Origin: Micromonospora sp. H61
GTDB lineage: Bacteria; Actinomycetota; Actinomycetes; Mycobacteriales; Micromonosporaceae
DNA: 58,375 nucleotides
Direction: 5' to 3'
Assembly (NCBI RefSeq): GCF_018070325.1
Contig: NZ_JAGPXY010000037.1
Span: 1 to 58,375, forward strand
Position 1 is the first letter of the stretch. Each line of letters starts with the position of its first letter. Under the pieces are notes generated by a model. The model had not been told where the DNA came from, made no database searches, and saw nothing but the letters and a program-made list of their open reading frames with translations. This document shows, piece after piece, positions 34,026 to 43,074 of the stretch. Both the position numbers and the translations under genes were made by a program.

Positions 34026-36125
34026 TCAGCCGGCCAGACCGGCCACCGGGGTCGGGTCCAGCACCACCGTCGCCGAACCGGACTGAGCGGGTACGCCCGG
34101 GTCGGTCGGCGCGTCGGTGTACTCCGCGACGAACACCGCGGTCAGATTGTCCGCGCCGCTGTGCCCACCGTCCAGGAAGGTGGGGATGGACCCTGAGCAA
34201 CCCGTCGAGGTGGAGAGCGGGTGCCCGTGCTCATCGTGCCCGAGCACGTAGGTGACCTTCACCCGGGAGCAGTCCACCGGCAGGTCGTCGGTGACCTTCA
34301 CCTCGTACGCGACCGTCTGCCCAAACTGGAACGGCTGCCCGGCCTCCGGGGTGATGAACTCGACGATCGGCGCGGTCGGCCCGACCACCAGCGGCAGGGA
34401 CGCCGAGGCGGACCGTCCGGTGCGGTCGGTGACCTTCAACGTCGGCGTGTACGAGCCGTTCTCCGGGAACGTCCAGCTCGCGTTCGCAGCGGTGCTGTCC
34501 ACCGAGCCGTCCGCGTTGAAGTCCCACGCGTAGCTGAGCTTGTCACCATCCGGGTCGGTCGTGCCGGCGCTGGAGAACGCGACGGTCAGCGGGGCCTGCC
34601 CGACGGTCGGCGTGCCGCTGATCTTCGGGATCGGCGTCCGGTTGCCGCGGACGAAGTCGATCCGGGACAGCTGCGCGTCCGGGTTCTCGGCGAAGTAGCC
34701 GTCGCCGTACTCCAGCACGTAGAGTGCGCCGTCCGGGCCGAACTCCATGTCCATCGGGTTGTCCACCACCAGCGACGGCGCCACCGGACGGATGTCCGTC
34801 ACGTCGCCGTCCTCGTCGAGGCGGAACTCCTTGATGTAGTCGCGGGACCACTCGTAGAACAGCGGCACCCCGTCGTAGTAGGCCGGCCAGCGGGTGCGCG
34901 ACGTGCTGGTTCCGTCGTACTCGTACGCCGGGCCACCCATCGGAGAGATGCCGCCGGTGCCCAGCTGCGGGAACTCGGCCGAGGGGGCCGCCGCGTACCA
35001 GACCTCCGGCTGCTCGACCGGCGGCAGCACGCGCTTGCCGGTGTTGTGCGGTGAGTCGTTGACCGGGCGCTTGCAGTTGAACTTGGCGCCGGACTCGCCG
35101 GTGGCGAAGTCGTAGTCGCGGTAGGCGATCGTCGGCGTCACGCAGTACGGCCAGCCGTAGTTGGCCGGCTTGTCGACGAGCATCCACCGGCCGTGCCCGG
35201 CCGGCCCACGCTCCGGGTTCGGGCTGGAGGCGTCCGGGGAGTAGTCGCCCACGTACACGTCGTCGGTACGCCTGTCGACGGCGAACCGGAATGCGTTGCG
35301 CAGCCCCATCGCGTAGATCTCCGGGCGGGTCTGCGCCGTGCCGGGCTTGAACAGGTTGCCGGCCGGCACCGTGTAACCACCACCGGCCTTCACCTTGATG
35401 CGCAGCAGCTTGCCGCGCAGGTCGTTGGTGTTGGCCGAGGTGCGCTGGGCGTCGTACGCCGGGTGGCGGTCGGCCCGCTCGTCGATCGGGATGTAGCCGT
35501 CGGAGGCGAACGGGTTGGTGTCGTCACCGGTCGACAGGTACAGGTTGCCCTTGCTGTCGAAGTCGATCTGGCCGCCGACGTGGCAGCAGATGCCCCGGTC
35601 GGTGGGCACGTCGATGATCTGCTGCTCGCTGGCGAGGTTCAGCTTCATCCCGTCCAGCTTGAACCGGGACAGCCGCAACGCGCCCTTGAATCGCTGCCAG
35701 TCCGCCTCGGTGCCGGTCTCCGGCGCGTCCCCCTCGTTGACGCCGGGGGTCGCCGGGTCGTCCACCGGAGTGTCCATCGGCGGGGAGTAGTAGAGGTACA
35801 CCCACTTGTTCTGGGCGAAGTTCGGGTCGATGGCGACGCCCTGCAACCCCTCCTCGTCGTGCTCGTACACCGGAATGTCGGCGGCGAGGGTGTTCAGCCC
35901 GGTGCGCGGGTCGTGGATGCGGACCTCACCGGTGCGGGAGGTGTGCAGCACCCGCAGGTCGGGCAGGACGGCGAGGCTCATCGGCTCGCCCGGGAAGTCG
36001 TTCAGTGTCACTTTCTGGAAGCTGCTGTCCGGCGGCGCGGCCGGCGCCGCGGACGCTGCCGACTGTGGCACGGCCAGACCGGCCGTCACCAACAGCAGGG
36101 CGGACGCGAATGCGGTCCTGTTCAT
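34026..36125 (-). CDS. Secreted PQQ-type sugar dehydrogenase-like protein with PKD domain
   Basis: A 699-residue exported protein. Residues 1-27 form a Sec signal peptide ending AASA. A glucose/sorbosone-dehydrogenase six-bladed propeller follows (EEGLQGVAIDPNF, ICCHVGGQIDFD, GLRNAFRFAVD, NYGWPYCV, MDMEFGPDGALYVLEYGDGY). Then comes a PKD domain (GTTDPDGDKLSYAWDFNADG) and a terminal beta-sandwich region. It may oxidise sugars or bind them outside the cell; PQQ binding is not provable here. The sugar-isomerase-like gene ends just upstream on the same strand, so they may form an operon. Confidence 0.85.
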   Translation of the reverse strand: MNRTAFASALLLVTAGLAVPQSAASAAPAAPPDSSFQKVTLNDFPGEPMSLAVLPDLRVLHTSRTGEVRIHDPRTGLNTLAADIPVYEHDEEGLQGVAIDPNFAQNKWVYLYYSPPMDTPVDDPATPGVNEGDAPETGTEADWQRFKGALRLSRFKLDGMKLNLASEQQIIDVPTDRGICCHVGGQIDFDSKGNLYLSTGDDTNPFASDGYIPIDERADRHPAYDAQRTSANTNDLRGKLLRIKVKAGGGYTVPAGNLFKPGTAQTRPEIYAMGLRNAFRFAVDRRTDDVYVGDYSPDASSPNPERGPAGHGRWMLVDKPANYGWPYCVTPTIAYRDYDFATGESGAKFNCKRPVNDSPHNTGKRVLPPVEQPEVWYAAAPSAEFPQLGTGGISPMGGPAYEYDGTSTSRTRWPAYYDGVPLFYEWSRDYIKEFRLDEDGDVTDIRPVAPSLVVDNPMDMEFGPDGALYVLEYGDGYFAENPDAQLSRIDFVRGNRTPIPKISGTPTVGQAPLTVAFSSAGTTDPDGDKLSYAWDFNADGSVDSTAANASWTFPENGSYTPTLKVTDRTGRSASASLPLVVGPTAPIVEFITPEAGQPFQFGQTVAYEVKVTDDLPVDCSRVKVTYVLGHDEHGHPLSTSTGCSGSIPTFLDGGHSGADNLTAVFVAEYTDAPTDPGVPAQSGSATVVLDPTPVAGLAG

Positions 36126-36148
36126 CAGGTGAATCCCCCGGGGTGGTT

Positions 36149-37114
36149 TCAGTACCGAAGTGAGGCGAGATAGTCGAAGCCGACGCGAGCGGTGTCCAGG
36201 GCGTCGGCGGGGGAGCGCGGTGCGGTGCCCGCGTCGTCACGCTCCACGATGTACTCCTCGATGCCGGCCTCCCGCTCGTGGGCGAAGATGCGGCCGAAAT
36301 CGATGACGCCGTCGCCGAGGTCGGCGAAACCACCCTCGACGTCGAGGTCCTTGACGTGCACCTGGCGGATCCGACCGCGGTTGGCCCGGATCACGTCGAC
36401 CGGGTCGTGGGCGCCCCGCCAGGTCCAGTAGAGGTCGAGTTCGAAGTGGACCAACCGGGAATCGGTCTGCGAGCTGAGGATGTCGAACCCGGTCGCGCCG
36501 CCAGTCAGCGGCACGAACTCGAGCTGGTGGTTGTGGTAGCCGAAGTCCAGCCCCGCGCGTTCGGCGAGCCGACCGGCGCGGTTCAGGTCGCGAGCCAAGG
36601 CCCGGTAGACGGCGGGGTCCCGGATCGGCTGACCGCTCGCGTCCCGACCGAAGTACGGGTGGACGATCTTCTTGCAGCCCACCACGTTGGCGTCGGCGAG
36701 AGCCTGCTCCCAGGTCGCGGCGTCGAACGGCTGCGGGATGCCGACATGCCCGGAGGTGGAACGCAGGCCGGCCTCGTCGAGCGCGGCCCGGAACTGTGCG
36801 GCGGTGCGTCCGACGAAACCTGCGTGCTCCACTCGCCGGTAGCCGATCCGACGCAGCGCGTCCAGGGTGCCGGGCAGATCGGCGGCGAGCTGATCACGCA
36901 GCGTGTAGAGCTGAATGCTGATCCGGTCCACCGGCACCCGGCGGCGGCCCTGGGCCTGCCCGGTGGATGCGGCGGGCGCGGCGACGGCCGGGCCGCCGAG
37001 CAGGCCGGCGGCGCCGACAGCGGCCGCGGAGACGGTCGCGGCGCGCAGCACTCCACGCCGGCTGACCGGCTCGGACGCCGGGGTCGGCCCCGGTCGGTTG
37101 AGTTGTTGATCCAT
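36149..37114 (-). CDS. Tat-exported sugar phosphate isomerase/epimerase-like protein
   Basis: A 321-residue xylose-isomerase-like TIM-barrel protein. The N terminus has a Tat signal (SRRGVLRAATVSAAAVGAAG) followed by an Ala-rich cleavage region, so the barrel is folded before export. Barrel segments include ISIQLYTLRDQL, GYHNHQLEF, FELDLYWTWRGAHDPV and IRQVHVKDLD, with metal-binding Glu, Asp and His. The ATG at 37114 gives a signal of normal length. The extracellular location and the neighbouring secreted dehydrogenase suggest a shared sugar-processing role. Confidence 0.85.
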   Translation of the reverse strand: MDQQLNRPGPTPASEPVSRRGVLRAATVSAAAVGAAGLLGGPAVAAPAASTGQAQGRRRVPVDRISIQLYTLRDQLAADLPGTLDALRRIGYRRVEHAGFVGRTAAQFRAALDEAGLRSTSGHVGIPQPFDAATWEQALADANVVGCKKIVHPYFGRDASGQPIRDPAVYRALARDLNRAGRLAERAGLDFGYHNHQLEFVPLTGGATGFDILSSQTDSRLVHFELDLYWTWRGAHDPVDVIRANRGRIRQVHVKDLDVEGGFADLGDGVIDFGRIFAHEREAGIEEYIVERDDAGTAPRSPADALDTARVGFDYLASLRY

Positions 37115-37812
37115 GGTGGTGGTCCCTTCCTGACGGCTGGTACGCCGTCGGCGGCGGTCGACCTGACTGCCGACCGCCGGGCGCGCCGAACCGGCCGGAG
37201 GCGGGCTCCGGCTGGAACGGTGAGGGACGGCGCGGGTGCGGCCCGGACCCATCGGGGGGCGGAACGCGGCGACCCGGCAGAGGTGGCGGCAAGTTGATCG
37301 ACGAATGGGCAACCCTCTATCTAGATCGAGACCTTACCCTTGCCTCCGGACGAAGGCAAAGCTTTGTCGCGTTCGCCGGAAGTTTCGCTTCAATTGACAA
37401 AAGTCCGCCCACGAGGTGCGCCACCCGGCCTGACCTTCTACTTCCCGCGCCGCCGCGCCGCCGCGCGCGCCATCAGCCCCGCCCGGCCCGGCCCGCCCCG
37501 GCGCCTGATCCACCCGGGGTTCATGGAAGTCGCGGCAGGGCGACCGGGATGCGGCGACTTCCTTGAAGTCGAGTCGATCATGAAGCCGGCCGGCCGTGCC
37601 ACCGCCCCCGCCATTCGGACAGTCGACGTTGCGTCGCTCAAGCGGAGCAAAGCGCATGACACGGGTCGGTTGAACCCCTGTTCCGGCCAAGCGGAGCATT
37701 GTCGGAAAATGCGTCGATAAATGCGCCGCCGAGTATTTCCGAATGCCGCGAATGGTCCCCTCAAGCGGGCAAGAATGTGGCGGAGGGAAGTCGAAAACGG
37801 GGGGACTGAAAC
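37115..37812. other. Intergenic region of about 700 bp, relatively AT-rich, no credible gene
   Basis: Short open frames occur in both directions but lack ribosome-binding sites and actinobacterial codon bias. The part nearest 37560-37812 is less GC-rich than its surroundings and should hold the promoter of the transpeptidase gene. It contains one inverted repeat (37525-37562). I see no tRNA or recognisable riboswitch. Confidence 0.6.
37525..37571. repeat. Nested inverted repeat
   Basis: GGAAGTCGC (37525-37533) pairs with GCGACTTCC (37554-37562); CGACTT-CCTTG-AAGTCG (37555-37571) is a second, overlapping palindrome, so two alternative hairpins are possible. The following TCGATCATG is shared with the repeat at 20717. 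Confidence 0.55.
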
Positions 37813-39081
37813 ATGATGTCTAGGCGGCGATTGACGCTGTTGGCGGTAACCATCGCGGCGGCACCACTCGTCCTGGGTGCGTGCACCGCCGACCGGGGTT
37901 CGGCGACCGGCTCGGCCAAGAAGCACGCCGCCCCACCGGAGCTCGCTGTGACGCCGGGGGACAAGGCCCGGGACGTCCCGGTCAGCGCCGAGGTGGGCAC
38001 CGTGGTCAAGGGCGGGCGGGTCACCGGCGTACGCCTCACCGACGACAAGGGCAAGCAGGTCAACGCCGAGCCGCGCGAGGACGGCTCCGGCTGGGTGCCG
38101 AGCGCCCCGCTGCAACCACGACGGACCTACACCGCCGAGGTGACCGCGACCGGTGACTCCGGTGCCACCACCACCCGCACCACCACGTTCACGACGATGG
38201 CCAAATCGACCAGGCCGCAGATCACCAGCACCCTCTATTTCAACGGCAATCGGACGTACGGCACGGCGATGCCGGTAACGGTGGCGTTCGACCCAGGAAT
38301 TCCGAAAGAGGCCAGGGCGGATGTCCAGCGGCGGTTGTTCGTAAAGACGAATCCGCCGCAACCGGGTGCCTGGTCGTGGCTTGAGGATGGAAGTCAGGTC
38401 TATTACCGGGCTCCCGATTTCTGGAAGCCGGGGACCACCATCAGTGTCCGGGCCGGTCTGGAGGGTCTGCCGATCGGAAAGAAACTGGTCGGCGACGCCG
38501 AGCGGACCGCGACCTCCAAGATCGGACGGCAGGTCTCGCTGGAGATCGACAACGCCACCAAGCAGATGACAGTGCTGCGCGACGGCAAGCAGGTCCGCCG
38601 GATCCCGGTGAGCCTGGGTAAGCCGAGCACACCGAGTTCCAGCGGCAAGATGGTGATCATGGAGAAGCACGAGCGGGTCACCTTCGACACCCGGGGTGAG
38701 CCGGACGGTGGCTACGTGGTCGACGTCGACGACGCCCAGCGCTACACCTGGGGCGGCGAGTTCATCCACTCCGCCCCCTGGTCGGAGGGGGACCAGGGCA
38801 ACACCAACGTCTCGCACGGTTGTGCGAACGTCTCCGCCACCGCGGCCGACTGGTTGATGGGGGTGACGCAGGTTGGTGACCTGGTCACCGTCAAGGGCAC
38901 CGAGGTGGAGCTACAGCCGGGCAACGGCTGGACCGCGTGGAACGTGAGCTGGGACGAGTTCGCCCGGGGCAGCGCCCTGCCGGTGCCGCCCGGGCTCAAG
39001 CCCGCGCCGGTCGCCCCGGCGCACCCGGGCGCGGTGGCCGGCGGATCGCCCGCACCGGCGCCCTCGGTCAGCGGCCGCTGA
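37813..39081 (+). CDS. L,D-transpeptidase lipoprotein (Ldt, Ig + YkuD domains)
   Basis: A 422-residue cell-wall enzyme making 3-3 peptidoglycan cross-links. A lipoprotein signal (lipobox LVLGAC) anchors it to the membrane. Two Ig-like domains (about 40-240) precede a YkuD domain with His335/Cys337 in SHGCANVS and FIHSAPW upstream. The usual SHGC-(V/L)-(R/N) signature reads HGCANV, as in actinobacterial LdtMt2-type enzymes. A Pro/Ala-rich tail ends the protein. ATG 37813 and 37816 are both possible starts. Confidence 0.93.
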   Translation: MMSRRRLTLLAVTIAAAPLVLGACTADRGSATGSAKKHAAPPELAVTPGDKARDVPVSAEVGTVVKGGRVTGVRLTDDKGKQVNAEPREDGSGWVPSAPLQPRRTYTAEVTATGDSGATTTRTTTFTTMAKSTRPQITSTLYFNGNRTYGTAMPVTVAFDPGIPKEARADVQRRLFVKTNPPQPGAWSWLEDGSQVYYRAPDFWKPGTTISVRAGLEGLPIGKKLVGDAERTATSKIGRQVSLEIDNATKQMTVLRDGKQVRRIPVSLGKPSTPSSSGKMVIMEKHERVTFDTRGEPDGGYVVDVDDAQRYTWGGEFIHSAPWSEGDQGNTNVSHGCANVSATAADWLMGVTQVGDLVTVKGTEVELQPGNGWTAWNVSWDEFARGSALPVPPGLKPAPVAPAHPGAVAGGSPAPAPSVSGR

Positions 39082-39098
39082 GGCAGCACTGACGGCTT

Positions 39099-39137
39099 GA
39101 CAGGGCTGGGCCGCCACGACGGCGGACCGGCCCTGTC
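39099..39137. terminator. Two-way terminator hairpin
   Basis: GACAGGGC and GCCCTGTC bound an interior CCGCC/GGCGG stem, between the convergent transpeptidase and SMP-30-like genes. Confidence 0.7.
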
Positions 39138-39200
39138 GCCGCCCGCGCCCGTCACACCAGGGGTACCCGGCGGGACCGGCCCAGTCGCCGCCCCAGGCCA

Positions 39201-40217
39201 TCACCCCAGGGGTACGCGAGCCACCCCGGACCCGGTCAGGCTGCCCAGCCAGAGGTGGTCGCCGTGCTGGCGTACCCCGGTGATCATCGAGTAGTGCCCG
39301 TTCGGACCGTGCAGCGTCCGGCGGACCGTTCCCCCGTCGTCGACCAGCGCGACCAGCCCGTAGCGGCGTGGCTGCGGCTGCATCGCGTCGGGCAGCAGGG
39401 CGGCGATCTGGCGCAGCCGCGGATGGGGCAGCAGCCGTTCGGCGATCGGCACACGCGGGCTGGGCAGCGCGATCCAGTACGTCCCGTCACCCACCGAGGC
39501 GAGATTGTCCGGGTACGCGGGCAGGTCGGCGAGGACCCGCACACCGCCGCTGAGCTCGACTCGCAGCAGGCGGTGGGTGCTGGTCTCCACCAGCATCAGC
39601 GCCGACTCGTCGGGGGTCAGCGCGATCCCGTTGGGGAAGTACAGCCCGTCGGTCACCACCTCGGTGCGGCCGCTGCCCGGATGGTGGGCCAGCACCCGAC
39701 CGTTGGGACGGTGCTCCAGCAGGTCCCGCTTCCAGTGCGAGACCGGAAACCGGTCGGAGCTGTCGGTGAAGTAGATGGTGCCGTCACGGCCCACCGTCGC
39801 GTTGTTGGCCAGGTGCACCGGCGGTGCCGTTCCGGTCAGTTCGCGTACCGCGCCGTCCGGGGTGACCCGCAGCAACCCGCGGTACGCGTCGCAGACCACC
39901 AGGGCCTCGCCGGACGGGTCCAGCTCGATGCCGAGCGGACGGCCCCCGGTCTCGGCCAGCAGTTGGGGTGGGGTGCCGGCCCGTGCGTCGACCGGCCACC
40001 ACCACAGCCGACCGTCCTCGTCGCCACTGATCACCCGCCCGGCGCCGTCGACCAGCACGTCCTCGGGGCCGACGGCGCCCGAAGGGAGGGGTAGCAACTC
40101 GGCCTCGTCGAGCCGGCGGTCGGTGGGGGCCCATGGCCCGGCCAGCGCCGGAGGGCTGGTCGCCGGCTCGCGGACGGGGCGGATCAGCCGGGGCGGCCGG
40201 GGCCGGGGGATCAACAT
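39201..40217 (-). CDS. SMP-30/strictosidine-synthase-like beta-propeller protein
   Basis: A 338-residue six-bladed propeller related to SMP-30, gluconolactonases and strictosidine-synthase-like proteins. Family segments are GPEDVLVDGAGRVISGDEDG, PLGIELDPSGEALVVCDAYRGLL, DGTIYFTDSSDRF, YFPNGIALTPDESAL and DNLASVGDGTYWIAL. The ATG at 40217 has GGAGAA about 8 nt upstream. There is no signal peptide but the N-terminal 25 residues are Pro/Arg-rich. Probably a lactonase-type hydrolase; substrate unknown. Confidence 0.83.
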   Translation of the reverse strand: MLIPRPRPPRLIRPVREPATSPPALAGPWAPTDRRLDEAELLPLPSGAVGPEDVLVDGAGRVISGDEDGRLWWWPVDARAGTPPQLLAETGGRPLGIELDPSGEALVVCDAYRGLLRVTPDGAVRELTGTAPPVHLANNATVGRDGTIYFTDSSDRFPVSHWKRDLLEHRPNGRVLAHHPGSGRTEVVTDGLYFPNGIALTPDESALMLVETSTHRLLRVELSGGVRVLADLPAYPDNLASVGDGTYWIALPSPRVPIAERLLPHPRLRQIAALLPDAMQPQPRRYGLVALVDDGGTVRRTLHGPNGHYSMITGVRQHGDHLWLGSLTGSGVARVPLG

Positions 40218-40369
40218 CGACCTATTCTCCACCCGAATGCCGGCCGACCCCCGGGTTCCGGGCCCGCGCGGCGCGCCGCCCGAGCCCCTGACTCCACCCC
40301 GAGAGGGAGGTGGGGTACCTCGGGGTATGCCCCTGGGCGTACCCGGAATCACTCCGCGGAGGGGCGAAA

Positions 40370-40786
40370 GTGTCGGTGGTGGCGGCTAGATTTCTGGGCA
40401 TGGAAGAGCACAGCGACCGGCTGGACGTGCAGGTCAGCGTGGGTGACCAGATGGTCCTCGTGCGAGTGGCCGGCGAGATCGACATCGCGACGGTGGCCGC
40501 GTTCCGGTCCGCGCTGTGGTCCGCGCCGGCCCGCCCGGTGCTTCAACTGGAGTTGTCCGGGCTGCGGCTGCTCTCCGCCGCCGGCGTTCGCACGCTGCTC
40601 GCCGCGCATCTGCGCGTGCGGGCCCGCGGTGGCGAGCTGGTCCTGGTCGACCCGAGCCCGGTGGTGGCGCGGGTGTTGCGCGTCACCGGGCTGCACCGCG
40701 TGATGCCGATTCTGGAGCTGACCTCGCCGATCGAGGCCGCGCGTCGCCCGGTGGTCGCGACCACGGACCTGCAACTGGCCGCCTGA
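40370..40786 (+). CDS. STAS-domain anti-sigma-factor antagonist-like protein
   Basis: A 138-residue single STAS-domain protein. VLVRVAGEIDIATVAAFRSAL is the N-terminal strand/helix, and LSGLRLLSAAGVRTLL the switch region. Where SpoIIAA-type antagonists carry D-S-S/T-G with the phosphorylated Ser, this protein has S-A-A-G, so the usual phospho-acceptor is Ala. GTG 40370 is chosen for its GGAGGGG; ATG 40400 is an alternative giving 128 residues. It may be a constitutive (non-phosphorylatable) antagonist or bind another partner. Confidence 0.8.
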   Translation: MSVVAARFLGMEEHSDRLDVQVSVGDQMVLVRVAGEIDIATVAAFRSALWSAPARPVLQLELSGLRLLSAAGVRTLLAAHLRVRARGGELVLVDPSPVVARVLRVTGLHRVMPILELTSPIEAARRPVVATTDLQLAA

Positions 40787-40865
40787 CCCCGGGCGACGAG
40801 GTGGGCCGCCACCGTCGCACCCGGGCGCGGGGCCGCCGGCGTGGGCCGGCGACCCCGACGATCGG

Positions 40866-41258
40866 TCAGTTCACTCCGAGCAGGTCGACGACGAAGATCA
40901 GCGTCTCGCCCGGCTTGATGACGCCGCCGGCGCCCCGGTCGCCGTACCCCAGGTGTGGCGGAATGGTCAGGCGGCGGCGACCGCCGACGCGCATGCCGGC
41001 GACGCCCTGGTCCCAGCCGGCGATGACCTGACCGCCGCCGAGCGGAAAGTCGAACGCCTCGCCCCGGTTCCAGGACGAGTCGAACTCGCCGCCGGTGGAG
41101 TGCGACACGCCGACGTAGTGAACGCTGACCAGTTGGCCCGGCTCGGCCTGCGGGCCGTCGCCCACGGTGATGTCCTCGATCACGAGGTCGGCCGGCGGTG
41201 CACCCTCGATCGGACCAACCTCGGGCTTGCCCGACTGGGCGCCTGCTGCCTGGGTCAT
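40866..41258 (-). CDS. FKBP-type peptidyl-prolyl isomerase
   Basis: A 130-residue single-domain FKBP. VSVHYVGV, GEFDSSWNRGEAFDFPLG, VIAGWDQGVAGMRVGGRRRLTIPPHLGYGDRG and LIFVVDLLGV match the full fold and its rapamycin-site residues. No signal peptide, so cytoplasmic. It is monocistronic, divergent from terC. Confidence 0.95.
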   Translation of the reverse strand: MTQAAGAQSGKPEVGPIEGAPPADLVIEDITVGDGPQAEPGQLVSVHYVGVSHSTGGEFDSSWNRGEAFDFPLGGGQVIAGWDQGVAGMRVGGRRRLTIPPHLGYGDRGAGGVIKPGETLIFVVDLLGVN

Positions 41259-41443
41259 GCGGGGATCTCCTGCCGTGTTGGGTGATGTGTCCGGTCACCG
41301 TCGATCCTGCCGGATCACCCGTCACCGATGTGTGGCGGACCCGCAACCTGCTCCGCGGCCCCCGTACGCCGGTCGTGCGCCGACGGTCCCGGTGGCGCTG
41401 CGGGCCCGGGCGGTGGGGCGACGCCATGGCGGGCCTCACCGGT

Positions 41444-41485
41444 GCCCGACCCGACTTCGTGCGACCGTCCGATGCCGGGTCGGGC
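41444..41485. repeat. Inverted repeat in the terC leader
   Basis: GCCCGACCC (41444-41452) and GGGTCGGGC (41477-41485) make a 9-bp stem. The rest of the ~300-bp FKBP-terC gap shows no other structure I recognise; the Mn-sensing yybP-ykoY motif often found before terC genes was looked for and not seen. Confidence 0.4.
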
Positions 41486-41559
41486 GTTCACCTAGGCTCG
41501 GAAAGGGCCGGCCGGCCTGGTTGACGGGCGGTGCGCGGTGGTCGATGCGGAGGGCGTCG

Positions 41560-42498
41560 GTGGCTGAGGCGACGGTCGCGGTCCCGCTGTGGGCCTGGGC
41601 GGCGGTCGGCGCGGTGATCGCGGTGATGCTCGCCGTGGATGTGCTCCTGCACCGGGACAACCACGTCATCGAACTCCGTGAGGCACTGCTGTGGAGCGCC
41701 GTCTGGATCGGCGCGGGTCTGCTGTTCGGGTTGGTCGTCTGGTGGGGCCTCGGCGGTGACCCGGCCATCGCGTACTTCTCCGGCTACCTGCTGGAGAAGG
41801 CGCTCTCGGTGGACAACGTGTTCGTCTTCGCGCTGCTCTTCGGCTATTTCCAGGTGCCGTCGGGCTACCAGCACAAGGTGCTGTTCTGGGGTGTCGTGGG
41901 GGCACTCGTCTTCCGGCTGCTGTTCATCTTCGCCGGCGCCGAGTTGCTGGACCGGCTCGCCTGGGCCGGGTTCGTGCTGGGCGCGTTCCTGATCTGGACC
42001 GGTTGGCGGCTGGCCGTACGCGGAAAGCCGGAGGTCGACCCGGAACGCAACATCGCCGTCCGGCTGTTCCGGCGGCTGGTGCCCACCGACGCCCGCTACC
42101 ACGGAGACCGGTTCACCGCCCGGGTGGGCGGCCGACGGATGGCGACGTTGCTGCTGGTCGCGCTCGTCGCCATCGAGGCCACCGACGTGGTCTTCGCCAT
42201 CGACTCGGTGGCGGCGATCCTTGCCATCACCACCAACACCTTCCTGGTCTGGACGGCCACCGCGTTCGCCGTCCTGGGACTGCGCAGCCTCTACTTCTGC
42301 CTCGCCGGCCTGCTGCGCCACTTCGGCTACCTGCGGTACGGGCTCGCGCTGCTACTGGCCTTCGCCGGGCTGAAACTGATTCTCGCCGAGACGCCGGTGG
42401 GCAAGCTGCCGGTCTGGTTGACCCTGGCCGTGGTTCTGCTGACCCTGGCGGTCTCCATCGGCGCCAGCACCCTGGCCGCCCGCCGAACCGCTGACTGA
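41560..42498 (+). CDS. terC: TerC-family integral membrane protein
   Basis: A 312-residue membrane protein with about nine hydrophobic helices. The conserved acidic segments ALSVDNVFVFALLF and EATDVVFAIDSV are the TerC hallmarks, probably binding a metal ion. Family members act in tellurite resistance and manganese export. GTG 41560 has GGAGG 6 nt upstream; the ATG at 41545 is possible. Its last ~150 bp overlap the convergent AmaP-like gene. Confidence 0.92.
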   Translation: MAEATVAVPLWAWAAVGAVIAVMLAVDVLLHRDNHVIELREALLWSAVWIGAGLLFGLVVWWGLGGDPAIAYFSGYLLEKALSVDNVFVFALLFGYFQVPSGYQHKVLFWGVVGALVFRLLFIFAGAELLDRLAWAGFVLGAFLIWTGWRLAVRGKPEVDPERNIAVRLFRRLVPTDARYHGDRFTARVGGRRMATLLLVALVAIEATDVVFAIDSVAAILAITTNTFLVWTATAFAVLGLRSLYFCLAGLLRHFGYLRYGLALLLAFAGLKLILAETPVGKLPVWLTLAVVLLTLAVSIGASTLAARRTAD

Positions 42499-43074
42499 GC
42501 CGCCGGGCCGCTGACAGGGGCGGCCGGGCTCGATGCGGGCGGTCACGTCGAGGTGCGCGGGCTGGCAGTCGGTCGTCGCCGCGAATCGGCGTACCGCGGC
42601 GCGAACGTGCTCGCGTACGCCGGTGGCCGACGCGTCGGCGGTGAGGTCCACCCGGATCCACACGTCGGGGCGCGGTGGCGCGCCGGTGAGCACCACGCGG
42701 GCCCGGCGTACCCCGGGGTTGCCGGTCAGGTCGCGTACCAGTGCGTCGGCGAGAACGTCGGTGGCGAGCCGGGTCCGGCCCGGCCGGCGTCCGGGGTGGC
42801 TCAGGGTGCCGCGCAGCGCGCCGTCCGGGCCCCGCAGCTCCCGGGTCAGCAGGCGCTGCCCGGCCAGCGCGAACAGCGCTCCGGCGACGGCCGCGGCCAG
42901 GGTGCTCCACGGCGCGGCGATCCGCCACCTGTCGACCAGCTCGGCGCTGAGCAGCACCGCCGCCGGGTCAGCGCCGGGCAACGTGCCGAGGCTGGCCGTC
43001 AGCGCGGCCCCGCCGCCCCCGACCAGCAGCAACGCGATGATGGTCCACAGCAGTCGGTGCCCGGCGTTTGTCAC
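42352..43074 (-). CDS. AmaP-like alkaline-shock membrane-anchor protein
   Basis: A 240-residue protein with two N-terminal hydrophobic segments (LLWTIIALLLVGGGGAAL and WSTLAAAVAGALFALAG) and a soluble domain ending near LDVTARIEPG, the size and layout of AmaP proteins that anchor Asp23. The last ~50 residues are Gly/Gln-rich, and their codons lie opposite the terC 3' end. The GTG start overlaps the upstream stop (GTGA). Thought to tie the envelope-stress Asp23 layer to the membrane; the assignment rests on operon context and topology. Confidence 0.65.
   Translation of the reverse strand: MTNAGHRLLWTIIALLLVGGGGAALTASLGTLPGADPAAVLLSAELVDRWRIAAPWSTLAAAVAGALFALAGQRLLTRELRGPDGALRGTLSHPGRRPGRTRLATDVLADALVRDLTGNPGVRRARVVLTGAPPRPDVWIRVDLTADASATGVREHVRAAVRRFAATTDCQPAHLDVTARIEPGRPCQRPGGSVSGSAGGQGAGADGDRQGQQNHGQGQPDRQLAHRRLGENQFQPGEGQ

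Noticed and set aside
37294..37720. Two small plus-strand open frames in the intergenic region
   Set aside because: No ribosome-binding site, biased composition and overlapping frames; no domain recognised.
40387..40392. TAGATT as a -10 box resembling the 14291 promoter
   Set aside because: No matching -35 element, and it lies inside the chosen STAS coding region.
41259..41559. yybP-ykoY manganese riboswitch before terC
   Set aside because: The conserved GGGGAGUA-type blocks were not found.
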